Source of the DNA: Flavobacteriaceae bacterium | Lineage (GTDB): Bacteria; Bacteroidota; Bacteroidia; Flavobacteriales; Flavobacteriaceae | Direction of reading: 5' to 3' | DNA: 45,408 nt | Assembly (NCBI GenBank): GCA_028284745.1 | Contig: JANQRC010000071.1 | Span: 1 to 45,408, forward strand | Shown here: piece after piece, positions 35,897 through 45,030 of the stretch | How positions within the stretch are numbered: position 1 is the stretch's first letter | Layout of the letters: every line of letters starts with the position of its first letter | Made by a program: the position numbers and the translations under genes | Notes under the pieces: model-generated | Database searches by the model: none | Told to the model about the DNA's origin: nothing | Seen by the model: the letters and a program-made list of their open reading frames with translations, nothing else

Positions 35897-36822
35897 AAAC
35901 CTTTCATAGCAACGGAAAATTACTTCTAACGGGGGAATATCTAGTTCTGGACGGCGCGAAAGCATTGGCGGTCCCTACCAAATATGGCCAATCAATGACC
36001 ATTCGCCAAACCAAAGAACATCATTTACATTGGAAAAGTCTTGACCACCAAGGGAACATCTGGTTTGAAGGTGATTTCAAATTCAATGAAAAGACACCCC
36101 TCTTTTTTTCTCCCCTCGAGGAGAGAAGTTCAAGGGCTGTAACTCAAGCTTTATTAAACCTATTGTATGAAGCAAAGAAGCTGAACCCAGATTTCCTATC
36201 TGGGCCCAGTGGCTATGAGGTTACCACCCAACTGGACTTTCCAAATGATTGGGGGCTTGGCTCCTCTTCTACCCTTATCAACAATTTGGCGCAATGGGCA
36301 GCAATAGATGCCTATGAATTGCTTTGGAATGCCTTTTCTGGAAGTGGCTACGACATTGCCTGTGCACAACATAATACGCCGATATCCTATCAACTTGAAA
36401 ACGATAGGCCGATCGTTGAAACTGTGAATTTTGACCCGTCGTTCAAGGGTATGCTATTCTTTGTTCACCTGAATCAAAAACAGAACAGCCGCGATGCCAT
36501 CGCACATTATCGTTCCCTTGAAAAAGAACAACTTTCAGAAGCCATTGAACGTATCGATGGTATTACAAAAAGTATCCTGGACTGCTCGTTGATCGAGGAA
36601 TTTGAAAAGCTACTGGCCCTCCATGAAAAAGTAATGAGCAACTTGCTACAGCTTCGACCCGTTAGAGAACGATTGTTTTCGGACTTTGAGGGAAGTATCA
36701 AAAGCTTGGGTGCTTGGGGTGGCGACTTCGTAATGGCTGTGGGTGACGATACGACTCAGGATTATTTCCGTAGAAAAGGATATACGACCATCATCCCCTA
36801 TACCAAAATGGTCAAAGCCTAA
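35893..36822 (+). CDS. GHMP kinase, GYDIA family
   Basis: The 309-residue protein begins at a GTG that overlaps the previous stop (GTGA). It has the GHMP ATP loop in WGLGSSSTLINNLAQW and the subgroup signature SGYDIACA, with an N-terminal GKLLLTGEYLVLDGAKALA and C-terminal LGAWGGDFVMAVG. Members lie next to HMG-CoA reductase in many Bacteroidota and probably phosphorylate mevalonate or a later intermediate. Which step this one performs is not shown by the sequence. Confidence 0.93.
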   Translation: MKTFHSNGKLLLTGEYLVLDGAKALAVPTKYGQSMTIRQTKEHHLHWKSLDHQGNIWFEGDFKFNEKTPLFFSPLEERSSRAVTQALLNLLYEAKKLNPDFLSGPSGYEVTTQLDFPNDWGLGSSSTLINNLAQWAAIDAYELLWNAFSGSGYDIACAQHNTPISYQLENDRPIVETVNFDPSFKGMLFFVHLNQKQNSRDAIAHYRSLEKEQLSEAIERIDGITKSILDCSLIEEFEKLLALHEKVMSNLLQLRPVRERLFSDFEGSIKSLGAWGGDFVMAVGDDTTQDYFRRKGYTTIIPYTKMVKA

Positions 36823-36831
36823 GACCAACTC

Positions 36832-36876
36832 GCCTCCTTTGAAATATAAAGCAATAAAGCTTCTCGAAAAGGAGGC
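36832..36876. repeat. Inverted repeat between convergent genes
   Basis: GCCTCCTTT (36832-36840) and AAAGGAGGC (36868-36876) are a perfect 9-bp inverted repeat with a 27-bp loop that itself has a weak AAGC/GCTT hairpin. It sits between GYDIA kinase and ppiD-like stops and may be a bidirectional terminator, although no T-run is present. Confidence 0.5.
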
Positions 36877-36902
36877 TTCCTTGTATCTTGATCGAGAGGG
36901 AT

Positions 36903-39035
36903 CTAATAAAAATCCTTTCGGTTGTCTTCGATATCAGCTGCTTCTTTCAATGCGTTGTAAACAGCTGTATTTACTTTGCCTTGACGTTGATTTCGAACCG
37001 TATTGGCAAACGTAACGTAGTTGTCTAGATCAGGAGCTTTTTCAAGTTTGGTAAGCTCTACCATGAACACGCCATTGTCGCCTTCAATGAGTCCAGAGGA
37101 CTGCCCAAGGTCTAGGCCAAAGGCTGCACCTACTACTTTTGGCTCTCTACCCACGCCTGAGAGCGTAGGTGTCTTCATGCTTAGGTCGATCGCGGTACGC
37201 GCCACTTGTCCAGAAGCGCTAGAGAGTCCTGTAATGGTCGTTTCGCCTTTATACTTCTCAATGATCTGCGCAGCCTTCTTCTGCTTGCGAAGAATGGGCA
37301 ATACTCTTGCCTTTACACTCTCAGGCCCTGCAATACCTTCGGCCTGCTTTGCAGTAAGTTGTACCACAGCGTAGCCTCCTGGAACATTGAACCGCTTTAC
37401 ATCTCCTATCTCGGCATCTTCTTCGAAGGCCCATTTTACGATAGAGCGTTGATTGGAAAGCCCTGGAAGGTTTTCATCCAATGCTTTGATATTTCTGGCC
37501 TGACGAACATTATAATTACTTTCTTTAGCAACATCGGCAAATACCACACCTTTACCAGAAGCGATCTCGAATTTGGTTGCTTCTGCAAAAATATCGTTGC
37601 TCGTATTTTCTGAAGGAATCACCTCTTGTGCGAGTGTAGCAAATTTGTATCCTTTCTTGACATCCTTTTGATCATCGACACGAATGATGTGATACCCAAA
37701 CTTGGTCTCTACCACATCGATATCACCTTTGTTACCAAAGTACATGAAATCGCTAAAATCCCTATCGAAGTTCTCGTCATTGATCTGTGAGTACTTCATC
37801 CAACCGATGTCGCCACCTTTTCCTTTGGTACCGTCAGTGTTGATAGAATCAGCTACCTCAGCAAACTTGTCCTTGTTGTTGCGGACCAGTCTGAAAATGC
37901 TGTCGATCTTGCTTTTGGCCGCCTCTTTGGTCAACGTCGTTTGGGCATCGGCCGCCAAACTTCCTTGGAAAGGTATGATGATATGCGCTGTCTTTACAGA
38001 ATCTGGGACCTCTTCTATAGCAATAAGTTTAGAAAGCTTGAAGTATTTCCCATCCTTGTAAGGGCCTTTGACCTCGTTTACAGAAAGTGAGAGCAGCTCT
38101 TCCTTCTCGGCAACGGACAATTGCTCCTCGAACTTGAACTTGTCTTCGAACTTTATGTCTGAATTGTTATTGATGAACTCAGCATAGTTGGCTGCGTTCT
38201 TTAGACCTGGAAGTGTATCGCTCAATTTCGAAACATCATTGTACTCGACTCGGTCTTCGGCAAGCTTGGCCAGCACTTCTTTTGCAGCACTGAAGTCATC
38301 ATCGGAAGGCTCTTCAGAAAAGAAAACATACTGCATATCGCGAGATGCCTCTACCTCGAACTGGTCTTCGTGATCGTTGATGTATTGCTCTATCTCACTA
38401 TCCGAGACCACAATAGTACTGTCTAGAATAGATTGATAAGGAATCTGCACATATTTGATATCGGCCTTATCGTTCTCCATGCGATACTCTAACTCGCCCT
38501 CTTTAATGGTAGCGCCCGAGCCAGCTTTTATCAAATTGAAATAAAGCCTTTCTCTAGCGCTATTGATGATGCCATCTTCTTGGCTTTCCCAGATGGCGAA
38601 GGTATTTGGGTCGTTCTGCTTTAGGTCGGCGATCCACTCGGTGAACTTCTCTTGGTCGAACTGACCGCCTGTTGAAAAACGTGGGTCTTGCGAAAAGCCA
38701 GGATTGCTTGCCAATGTTTGGAACAGACCGTCTTTTCCAAGGTCAATGCCCAGTTCATCAAACTGTTCGGAAAGCACTGCCTGACGCACTTTGCGGTCCC
38801 AAACGATATTGGCCGCGCGTGTGCTGCTGATGTTGCCATACTGACGTTCTACTTGATCGACCTCTCTGCTGAAACTTTCCATGGAAACCTCTTCACCGTT
38901 GATCGTTGCCAGTGTTTGCGAGGTCGGTCCACCGCCACGGTTAAATATATCTCCTACCACAAATGCAAAAAGCGCAAGACCGATCACTAGGATCAAGAAA
39001 ATGCCGCGCTTACGAATGCTCCCTAAAATTGCCAT
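36903..39035 (-). CDS. Peptidylprolyl isomerase, PpiD/SurA-like
   Basis: The 710-residue inner-membrane protein has one N-terminal membrane helix (about 11-29), a SurA/PpiD-type N-terminal chaperone domain (45-200), and a parvulin rotamase domain (about 340-455) with HIIIPFQGS, GKGGDIGWMKY and FGYHIIRVDDQ. A long C-terminal region, partly coiled-coil, resembles a second degenerate rotamase domain. It assists folding of proteins leaving the Sec channel. It is not in the same unit as the next minus-strand gene upstream, a 280-bp gap separating them. Confidence 0.93.
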   Translation of the reverse strand: MAILGSIRKRGIFLILVIGLALFAFVVGDIFNRGGGPTSQTLATINGEEVSMESFSREVDQVERQYGNISSTRAANIVWDRKVRQAVLSEQFDELGIDLGKDGLFQTLASNPGFSQDPRFSTGGQFDQEKFTEWIADLKQNDPNTFAIWESQEDGIINSARERLYFNLIKAGSGATIKEGELEYRMENDKADIKYVQIPYQSILDSTIVVSDSEIEQYINDHEDQFEVEASRDMQYVFFSEEPSDDDFSAAKEVLAKLAEDRVEYNDVSKLSDTLPGLKNAANYAEFINNNSDIKFEDKFKFEEQLSVAEKEELLSLSVNEVKGPYKDGKYFKLSKLIAIEEVPDSVKTAHIIIPFQGSLAADAQTTLTKEAAKSKIDSIFRLVRNNKDKFAEVADSINTDGTKGKGGDIGWMKYSQINDENFDRDFSDFMYFGNKGDIDVVETKFGYHIIRVDDQKDVKKGYKFATLAQEVIPSENTSNDIFAEATKFEIASGKGVVFADVAKESNYNVRQARNIKALDENLPGLSNQRSIVKWAFEEDAEIGDVKRFNVPGGYAVVQLTAKQAEGIAGPESVKARVLPILRKQKKAAQIIEKYKGETTITGLSSASGQVARTAIDLSMKTPTLSGVGREPKVVGAAFGLDLGQSSGLIEGDNGVFMVELTKLEKAPDLDNYVTFANTVRNQRQGKVNTAVYNALKEAADIEDNRKDFY

Positions 39036-39057
39036 GCATGCTTGTTTTATAGAGAAC

Positions 39058-39219
39058 TCATTTTAAACTTTCTCCATTTGCTGAAAAATTGTTCTTCTCG
39101 GGTCTGTTCTTGTCTTTTTGCCCTTCCGTAGCATTGCGATCCAGCTCAAAGAAGCCTTCAGCAGCAACAAAGATCCCTAGTTTTCGCTTAAACCCAAGAA
39201 GTCTAAATGAGTTCTGAAA
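39058..39219 (-). other. Coding-like stretch without start, possible gene remnant
   Basis: A 53-codon stretch between a TAA (39220-39222) and a TGA (39058-39060) has no ATG, GTG or TTG in frame. It reads like protein: LLGFKRKLGIFVAAEGFFEL, then RNATEGQKDKNRPEKNNFS. Because the DNA here is purine-rich, other frames also look open, so coding is not certain. It could be a decayed gene 3' end or the upstream region of the ppiD-like gene. Confidence 0.3.
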
Positions 39220-39315
39220 TTACAGTGGGCGAAAATACGAGTTTAGGAGGAAATATGAAAGCAGAAATAAACTAAAAAAATTGAGATCTTCTGCTCCTTG
39301 AATGAACATCCAAGA

Positions 39316-40620
39316 CTAACTTTCCTGCATCACTTTAAGATGCAGGGTGTCTATTTTGGTGTTAGAGACCGCTTCGATCGTGAACCTAAACTCTTCGATG
39401 TCAACTATTTCGTCTTTTTCAGGAATTTCTTCGGTATGATGCAGCACCAATCCGCCCAGGGTCTCATAATTCTCACTTTCAGGAAGTTCGAGGTCGTACT
39501 CCTGGTTGATGTAATCTACTTCCAAACGGGCCGAGAAAAGAAATTCATCCTCACTGACCCTTTCTTCCATAAGCACTACTGAGTCATGCTCATCTTCGAT
39601 CTCGCCAAACAGCTCTTCTACGATATCTTCCACCGTGATCATTCCAGATGTTCCTCCATACTCATCTAGCACCACGGCGATGCTTCTTCGCTTTTTGATC
39701 AGCATATCTAGAATCTCATGCACAAGCATCGTTTCGGGCACAAACTCTACGGGCAGTAGGATGCTTCGCAGGGTCTTTGGTTTCTTGAACAGCTCGAACG
39801 AGTGCACATAACCGATGATATCATCGATGTCGTCTCGATACACCAGAATCTTAGAATATCCGGTCTCCGAGAATAGTTTTCGAAGATTCTTAGGTGTCTC
39901 TCTGAGCTCTACAGCCATGATCTCTGTTCTTGGCACCATGACCTCACGTGCCTTTACTTCTGAGAATTCCAATGCATTTTGAAATATCTGTATCTCAGAG
40001 TCTACACTTTCTTTGTCTTCTACTGATTCCATCTGCTCAGAGATGTAATCGCCTAGTTCTATCTTACTAAAAGACAATTGCACTGCATCGCCTTCGGTCT
40101 TGAAAAAGCGCTTCAAGACATTGTCTGACACCCAGATCACGAACCATGATATGGGCCAAAACAACAGGTAGAAGACATAGGCTGGAAATGCGAAGAATTT
40201 TACAAAGTTGTTTGCATACACCTGAAAAAATACTTTCGGCAAGAACTCGGCCACCAACAGAATGACTCCTGTTGAAATTATTGTTTGTGTGAGCAATTGG
40301 AACTTGGTGAGTAGCACTGTGAGCAGATCGGCAACAAGACCATCGTATGTCAAGGGCAGCATGGTCTGAGACCAATCCATCAGCACATCACCCATGTATA
40401 TTCCGTAGACCACCAGAGCGATGTTGTTGCCCACCAGCATGGTAGCGATGAATTTAGAGGGTTTCTCGGTAATTCTTGTTAGGACACTTGCCAAGAAACC
40501 CTCTTGTTTCTTCTCTAACTCTATGTGGATCTTATTGGCTGAAACATAAGCAATTTCCATCCCTGAGAAGAAGGCCGAAAACACCAGCATTGAAACAATG
40601 ATCACCAGTGCTACTGTCAT
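39316..40620 (-). CDS. CNNM/CorC-like hemolysin family protein (DUF21-CBS)
   Basis: The 434-residue protein has an N-terminal DUF21/CNNM membrane domain with three or four helices (1-160). A CBS pair follows (about 205-335), with VMVPRTEIMAVE and RRSIAVVLDEYGGTSGMITV, then a C-terminal CorC_HlyC transporter-associated domain ending in ISNTKIDTLHLKVMQES-like sequence. The family includes Mg/Co transport and gliding-motility GldE proteins. The neighbours do not include gldD, so GldE is not claimed. It overlaps the small protein gene upstream by 4 bp. Confidence 0.9.
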   Translation of the reverse strand: MTVALVIIVSMLVFSAFFSGMEIAYVSANKIHIELEKKQEGFLASVLTRITEKPSKFIATMLVGNNIALVVYGIYMGDVLMDWSQTMLPLTYDGLVADLLTVLLTKFQLLTQTIISTGVILLVAEFLPKVFFQVYANNFVKFFAFPAYVFYLLFWPISWFVIWVSDNVLKRFFKTEGDAVQLSFSKIELGDYISEQMESVEDKESVDSEIQIFQNALEFSEVKAREVMVPRTEIMAVELRETPKNLRKLFSETGYSKILVYRDDIDDIIGYVHSFELFKKPKTLRSILLPVEFVPETMLVHEILDMLIKKRRSIAVVLDEYGGTSGMITVEDIVEELFGEIEDEHDSVVLMEERVSEDEFLFSARLEVDYINQEYDLELPESENYETLGGLVLHHTEEIPEKDEIVDIEEFRFTIEAVSNTKIDTLHLKVMQES

Positions 40621-40823
40621 GGTTCCTTCTGCTGTTCTCGTTCTTTGAACTTCTTGTAGAAGTGCATTCTGAACAGTATCATGAACACAGAAAACACTGC
40701 AAAGAAGGTGAATAAGTATGCTTGCTGGCGATCAGCTTGCCATAACTGAACTGCTTTCATGGTTGCAAGTACAGCAACCACGCTATATAGGATGATCGAT
40801 ATCTTGTGCAGTCGTGGTTTCAT
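40617..40823 (-). CDS. Small two-helix membrane protein
   Basis: The 68-residue protein has two membrane helices (residues 8-26 and 35-55) linked by a short loop (LWQADRQQAY) and a charged C-terminal tail (FYKKFKEREQQKEP). No family is recognised. It overlaps the CNNM-like gene by 4 bp and has a good promoter 47 bp upstream, so it is probably a genuine first gene of a two-gene unit. Confidence 0.8.
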   Translation of the reverse strand: MKPRLHKISIILYSVVAVLATMKAVQLWQADRQQAYLFTFFAVFSVFMILFRMHFYKKFKEREQQKEP

Positions 40824-40869
40824 AGGAGGTACAATTCGATCAAGCCAAGAGACTTGAATTCAACTATAA

Positions 40870-40901
40870 CAAATATAGGGAGATTTATGAGCCTGTTTCA
40901 A
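40870..40901 (-). promoter_or_regulatory. Promoter of the small membrane protein / CNNM unit
   Basis: On the minus strand TTG (40901-40899), 21 bp, then a perfect TATATTTG box (40877-40870), ~47 bp before the ATG. The TTG falls on the edge of the intergenic repeat A. Confidence 0.65.
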
Positions 40902-40987
40902 TTTCTGCCGATTGTTTTTCTATGTCTCTCGCCCGCCTGCAACTACGTCAGGACCTCATCAAGTAGCCAGACTATCTTTGGTCTTGC
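40899..40987 (-). repeat. Intergenic repeat, copy A (degenerate, protein-like)
   Basis: Relative of copy B at 45031-45120. Shared blocks are the 19-bp ATTGTTTTTCTATGTCTCT (here 40911-40929), CAATTTCT at one end, and TCAAGTAGC with TATCTTTG at the other. On the minus strand one frame reads LLDEVLT, a stop, then LQAGERHRKTIG, resembling the frame in copy B. Confidence 0.6.
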
Positions 40988-41047
40988 CTAGTTCTGTATC
41001 AAAGATATAGTCGACACAAAGTTCAATCATCAAGACCCAAGCGGTCT

Positions 41048-41617
41048 CTAACTATCAGGTTGTTCCTCAATCTCAACTTCTCCTGAGAACACGCGATCCG
41101 AGCTGAAGAACTTGAAGTCACGGCTCACGTCTAGGCGTACAGCATCCATATCGGTCTCAGGGCTGGTAAATTGAAAACGCTCTTCTGTGAATATCCACTC
41201 ATTGCCTTGGTCCCAGTATAATTGCTGGGTCTTCAGTGTTTTTCCGTCGTGGGTCTTCAAATGCACATTTCCTTTTAACTCTACCAGATTGGTCTTGTTG
41301 TAAAGCACGCCGTAATCAGCGACGATGACGCTTTTGTTATCGTCATCATCATAAAAGTCGACCTGTAGGCCTTCTGGAAATTCGGAATAAGGGAAATCTT
41401 GATTGGAGAAGTCTAAATTCTTTTTGCTGGTCAGTACTGCTTTTATCTTAGCCGAGTCTGTATAGACCACTCGGATATTGTTGGCGATGCCAGCAGGCGA
41501 CAAAGGCGTGAGGTTTGGATTCGGCAATTTGCTCAGGTCATCATCGCATGAAAAAAGCATTGCCGCAAATAAAGTTGCGGCAATGCTCATAAATATATGC
41601 TTAAAGAGATGTTGCAT
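41048..41617 (-). CDS. lptC: LPS export protein LptC
   Basis: LptC is the periplasmic bridge component that takes lipopolysaccharide from LptBFG toward LptA. The 189-residue protein has a lipoprotein-type signal (LFAAMLFSC, Cys24) and a beta-rich LptC/LptA-like domain with LVELKGNVHLKTHDGKTL and LYWDQGNEWIFTEERFQF. Flavobacterial LptC is commonly a lipoprotein rather than single-helix. The first Met or Met10 could be the start. It is 2 bp after the TPR gene, in a tight unit that begins at coaX. Confidence 0.9.
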   Translation of the reverse strand: MQHLFKHIFMSIAATLFAAMLFSCDDDLSKLPNPNLTPLSPAGIANNIRVVYTDSAKIKAVLTSKKNLDFSNQDFPYSEFPEGLQVDFYDDDDNKSVIVADYGVLYNKTNLVELKGNVHLKTHDGKTLKTQQLYWDQGNEWIFTEERFQFTSPETDMDAVRLDVSRDFKFFSSDRVFSGEVEIEEQPDS

Positions 41618-41619
41618 TC

Positions 41620-43002
41620 TTAGAGGTTTGGCACCTTGACGCTACCGCCAACCCAACAGTTGAAGGTAATCGTCTTGCCGGCCATTCCTTGATTGAAGAT
41701 CTCTGTCTTGCTTGGAGCTCTTCCTGCAAAGGCAGCGGCTGTCTTGTTAGCAAGGCTTTTGATAGAGGCATCTACGCTTCCTGCTTTTCTAGCCACTTGG
41801 GCAGCCTTCCAATAGATGGCTCTTTTCTCGAAGGGTGTTGAGCCACATTGGTTGGCACTGCTAGCGTACATGTTAGCAATTGCCAGATACGCTTTCCCCA
41901 TAGAGGGCTGAATCTCCAATGCTTGGTTGAAATACTTTCTAGCTTTAGACTTAGAGCCTTTACGCTTTAGCTGAGAACCAACCTTATATAATTTGTTGGC
42001 CTTCTTGTAGGGATCGGATTCCAAGCTAATGGATTCCTGAAGGTATCTATCTGCCTCAGAGCTATTGCCTTTTTTGTTGTTCAACACAAACAAGTAGTAT
42101 GCTGAATCTGCCGAGGGGTTGTTGGTGTGCAAAGCCTCAACGATCTCGATAAACAATGGGTCATCGTCACACTCCTTGGCATTCATACGGCTAGCAGCCC
42201 TATTTAACCAAACCGAGTTGCTTCTGTTCGCATCAAAGTTCTTTCTGTAAAGTGGGACAAGGTTTGTACATGTAGACTCTCCTGCGATCAAAGCATCTAG
42301 GTTGCCTTGAAACTTTCCAATAGCGGTAGAGTTGATATTGTAGACCTTCTTATTTTTTGTCTCCTTGGAAGTAAGTGGTGTGCCTGCCCCTTCTTTCTTG
42401 ATGATCTTATCTAGCTTCTTTGCCAGCTTGGTACTCTCTTCTTCAAATTTCTCAGTCACATCCTCATACTTATTGAATACATTTTCCAACGGAACCTGAC
42501 CTGCTTTGTACATATCGAAATATGTAGAGAAGTAATAATATAGGCTTTTTGGGTTTGAGAAGCTTTCTTTACCATCTACATAAGCCATGTCAAAGGCATC
42601 GTATATTTCCTTTTTGCTTCCCAAGTCATTGTCTGCCATCGCTTGTGCTTTTTTAGACAAGATCTTCCCTAGTTCATTCTTACCCTTTCTAGTGGGGAAG
42701 TATTGTGCCCAACCGTCATACATAGCCATTAGGTCGTTGATGTTGGCTTGCTTGTCGCCCGTACCTTTCTTGATACGGTCGTTTAACATTTTTTCGCCAT
42801 AGTAATAGATAACATAGTGAAAATCTGGACAATCAGTCTTCAGTTTTTTCCAAGGTTCGTAAGCGGCATCGTAGTTCTTGACTTTGGCGTGCTCGCTAAA
42901 GATCGATAGTACCGTCGCACATTCTAAATCGTCGTACTGAGCATTTAGAATACTAGCTGTTGCAAACAGTCCTAGAAATAATGTTGTGACTCTCTTTCTC
43001 AT
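41620..43002 (-). CDS. Secreted TPR-repeat protein
   Basis: The 460-residue protein has a signal peptide (1-21, ending in LNAQ), then helical repeats of TPR type across most of the length. The clearest is in the C-terminal half (KARKYFNQALEIQPSMGKAYLAIANMY). Its Lys-rich middle contains a stretch with KKAKKLDKIIKKE-like composition. The C-terminus ends in TFNCWVGGSVKVP, a hydrophobic tail. It probably works in the periplasm as a scaffold. It lies 13 bp after the outer-membrane protein gene and 2 bp before lptC. Confidence 0.87.
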   Translation of the reverse strand: MRKRVTTLFLGLFATASILNAQYDDLECATVLSIFSEHAKVKNYDAAYEPWKKLKTDCPDFHYVIYYYGEKMLNDRIKKGTGDKQANINDLMAMYDGWAQYFPTRKGKNELGKILSKKAQAMADNDLGSKKEIYDAFDMAYVDGKESFSNPKSLYYYFSTYFDMYKAGQVPLENVFNKYEDVTEKFEEESTKLAKKLDKIIKKEGAGTPLTSKETKNKKVYNINSTAIGKFQGNLDALIAGESTCTNLVPLYRKNFDANRSNSVWLNRAASRMNAKECDDDPLFIEIVEALHTNNPSADSAYYLFVLNNKKGNSSEADRYLQESISLESDPYKKANKLYKVGSQLKRKGSKSKARKYFNQALEIQPSMGKAYLAIANMYASSANQCGSTPFEKRAIYWKAAQVARKAGSVDASIKSLANKTAAAFAGRAPSKTEIFNQGMAGKTITFNCWVGGSVKVPNL

Positions 43003-43015
43003 CTCTCTAAATTAA

Positions 43016-44287
43016 TTAATTATACTTTCTCTTTTGGAACCAGCGATCGTTCAGTGAGACGCTCAGGCGGATGTTGAAATAATCTTCTTGTATCAGACCA
43101 ACGTTCTTGGTTCCTCTTCTCCCCAACTCAAATCCAAGATTCACATTGGAGAAGTTTCGTGTTATTGGTAGACCAATACCAAAAGATATGCCAAAGTCAT
43201 TAACGTCAGATCCATTGATATTTAGCCCCGTTTCTTCGTAGCGCAATCCAAGCCTATATACGACTCTGCTCCAATAACTTGTGAAGGAATCGTATTTAGG
43301 AATGTAAAAACCTCCTAATGAGACCTTTGTTGCATCTTCAAAAATAACATTATCGTTCACATTAAAAAAACGATCGGTAAAATTACTGTTCTCATCCATG
43401 GTATAGTTGGCGCCCATAAACCATTTCTTTTCTTGGCCCACCCCAAGGCCAAAGCTTAGGCTAGAAGGTATGGTAAGCTCTGTCTCGGCACGTGCGCCAA
43501 GGTCGATCTCTTGCGAAAAATCACCAACGCTACCTAGGTTTTGCACCCTAGAAATGGTCTGGCTGTTCTCGGAGGTTAGGTTTGATTCTGGCGTGTAAAT
43601 CACATTCGAAGCCAAGAAAAGCTTATTGCCAACTGGCCTTTGATAGCTCAATGCTGCTGTGAAATCAAAGCCGTACAGGTTTGACTCGTACAGGTCTTGT
43701 GTGCCAAATTCTATACCTTCTATGAGTCTTACATTGGTGTTTTCAACACTTCCAAAGCTATATCCGCCCGACAACCCGAATTTTAGCCCTTTTACAATAG
43801 CGAAACCTGTAGAAAGAAAGATCTTGTTCAACCCGCCTTCACCCAAGTACGTATCTAATTGCTCTCGCTCTTCACCAAAATCCGTGTTGGTGCTTCCGGT
43901 CTGCAGACGATATCCAACGGCTGTTCTCGGCGAAAGTCCAAAACCGACACCAACACCTTTAGAGACCGGAAAAGCAATGGCCAGGTAATCGATAGAAGCC
44001 GTTTGGTCATCGACCGAAGCTTCATTGCTTTCAAGTCTCGTGCCAGTGTAGTTAACCCCCAACGAATAGTTGGTAAGCTTTAGGCCACCATACGCAGATG
44101 GGTCCTGAAGATTTAAATGAATACTGTCTGAATATACACTTATCTCTCCCATGGAGCGGTTCTCGTGCGTACCTCTCAACCTCAACTCTCCTAGACCGTT
44201 GAATGAATAGGGGGATACCGTAGTTTCTTGTGCTATTCCTGTTGAAGAAATAGCAATTGCCAAAGCAAGGACAATCCTCTTGATCAT
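43016..44287 (-). CDS. Outer-membrane beta-barrel protein of unknown function
   Basis: The 423-residue protein has a signal peptide (1-19, ending in GIAQ). A long series of amphipathic strands with aromatic-rich, Gly-rich turns (GVGVGFGLSPRTAVGYRLQ, GLKFGLSGGYSFGSVEN) is typical of an outer-membrane barrel. It lacks the C-terminal Phe, as Bacteroidota barrels often do. It resembles FadL/OmpP1- or PorV-like proteins by general pattern only. Its ATG overlaps the end of coaX by 4 bp. Confidence 0.82.
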   Translation of the reverse strand: MIKRIVLALAIAISSTGIAQETTVSPYSFNGLGELRLRGTHENRSMGEISVYSDSIHLNLQDPSAYGGLKLTNYSLGVNYTGTRLESNEASVDDQTASIDYLAIAFPVSKGVGVGFGLSPRTAVGYRLQTGSTNTDFGEEREQLDTYLGEGGLNKIFLSTGFAIVKGLKFGLSGGYSFGSVENTNVRLIEGIEFGTQDLYESNLYGFDFTAALSYQRPVGNKLFLASNVIYTPESNLTSENSQTISRVQNLGSVGDFSQEIDLGARAETELTIPSSLSFGLGVGQEKKWFMGANYTMDENSNFTDRFFNVNDNVIFEDATKVSLGGFYIPKYDSFTSYWSRVVYRLGLRYEETGLNINGSDVNDFGISFGIGLPITRNFSNVNLGFELGRRGTKNVGLIQEDYFNIRLSVSLNDRWFQKRKYN

Positions 44288-45012
44288 TGATTACTATTGA
44301 ATTCTAATATGTAATTCATTCCCATCAGCAGGAAATCAGGAACGGCAAATATGGTGTTTTTTAGACTTTTTGACAAGAATGACGCATCACCGCCTGTTAA
44401 AATCACTGTTAAATTGTGATAATTAACTTTATATTTTGAGATCATCCCATCAATTTCCATCACCATTGCATCCGTAACGCCTACATGCATGGCAGATTCC
44501 GTAGTGCTCCCAATAAAGTGTTCCATTTTTTCGGGAAGCAACAACGGAAGGTTTGCCGTTTGGTCATGCATGGCCTTGTAGCGCATTTGTATCCCTGGAG
44601 AGATAGCACCGCCTAGATATGTCTCCTCCGCATCTTTGAAATCGTAGGTGACACAAGTCCCTGCATCGATCACCAAGACGTTTTCCTTCGGATACTCGCC
44701 AACCGCTGCGGCAGTAAGAGCAATTCGGTCTACCCCAAGTGTCTTCGGGGTTTTGTATTTGTTCTTGAAGGGAACCTTTGTCGCAGCGTCCAACCACAAT
44801 AGTGGGCACTGGCTTTCTATGAAACTGACTGCTTTTTTCTCCAGTTTGGAAACGGAAGAAACCATGGTGTGCGCTATGGGATGATGTGAAAAGGCCTGCT
44901 CTAAATTCGCTTCGAGGTCCTCCAACGCAAAGCCTGCTTTGAAAATCAGCCTTGCCTTGTTGAAAACCCCCACCTTTACCGAGGTGTTGCCTGCATCGAT
45001 TGCCAGATTCAT
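44284..45012 (-). CDS. coaX: Type III pantothenate kinase
   Basis: CoaX phosphorylates pantothenate in the first step of CoA synthesis and needs a monovalent cation. The 242-residue protein has the ASKHA-fold motifs: LAIDAGNTSVKVGVF with Asp6, a PLLWLDAATKVPFKNKY segment, GVDRIALTAA, VLVIDAGTCVTYDF and LGGAISPGIQMRYKAM. The C-terminal TGGDAS motif is intact. It heads a four-gene unit (coaX, barrel, TPR, lptC) and lies just after the repeat B region. Confidence 0.96.
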   Translation of the reverse strand: MNLAIDAGNTSVKVGVFNKARLIFKAGFALEDLEANLEQAFSHHPIAHTMVSSVSKLEKKAVSFIESQCPLLWLDAATKVPFKNKYKTPKTLGVDRIALTAAAVGEYPKENVLVIDAGTCVTYDFKDAEETYLGGAISPGIQMRYKAMHDQTANLPLLLPEKMEHFIGSTTESAMHVGVTDAMVMEIDGMISKYKVNYHNLTVILTGGDASFLSKSLKNTIFAVPDFLLMGMNYILEFNSNQ

Positions 45013-45030
45013 AGTCCAAGAGCCTTTTTA

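Noticed and set aside
39207-39275. 22-residue plus-strand ORF with an AGGAGG before an internal ATG
   Set aside because: Too short and unsupported; Bacteroidota make little use of Shine-Dalgarno sites, and the frame probably arises by chance.
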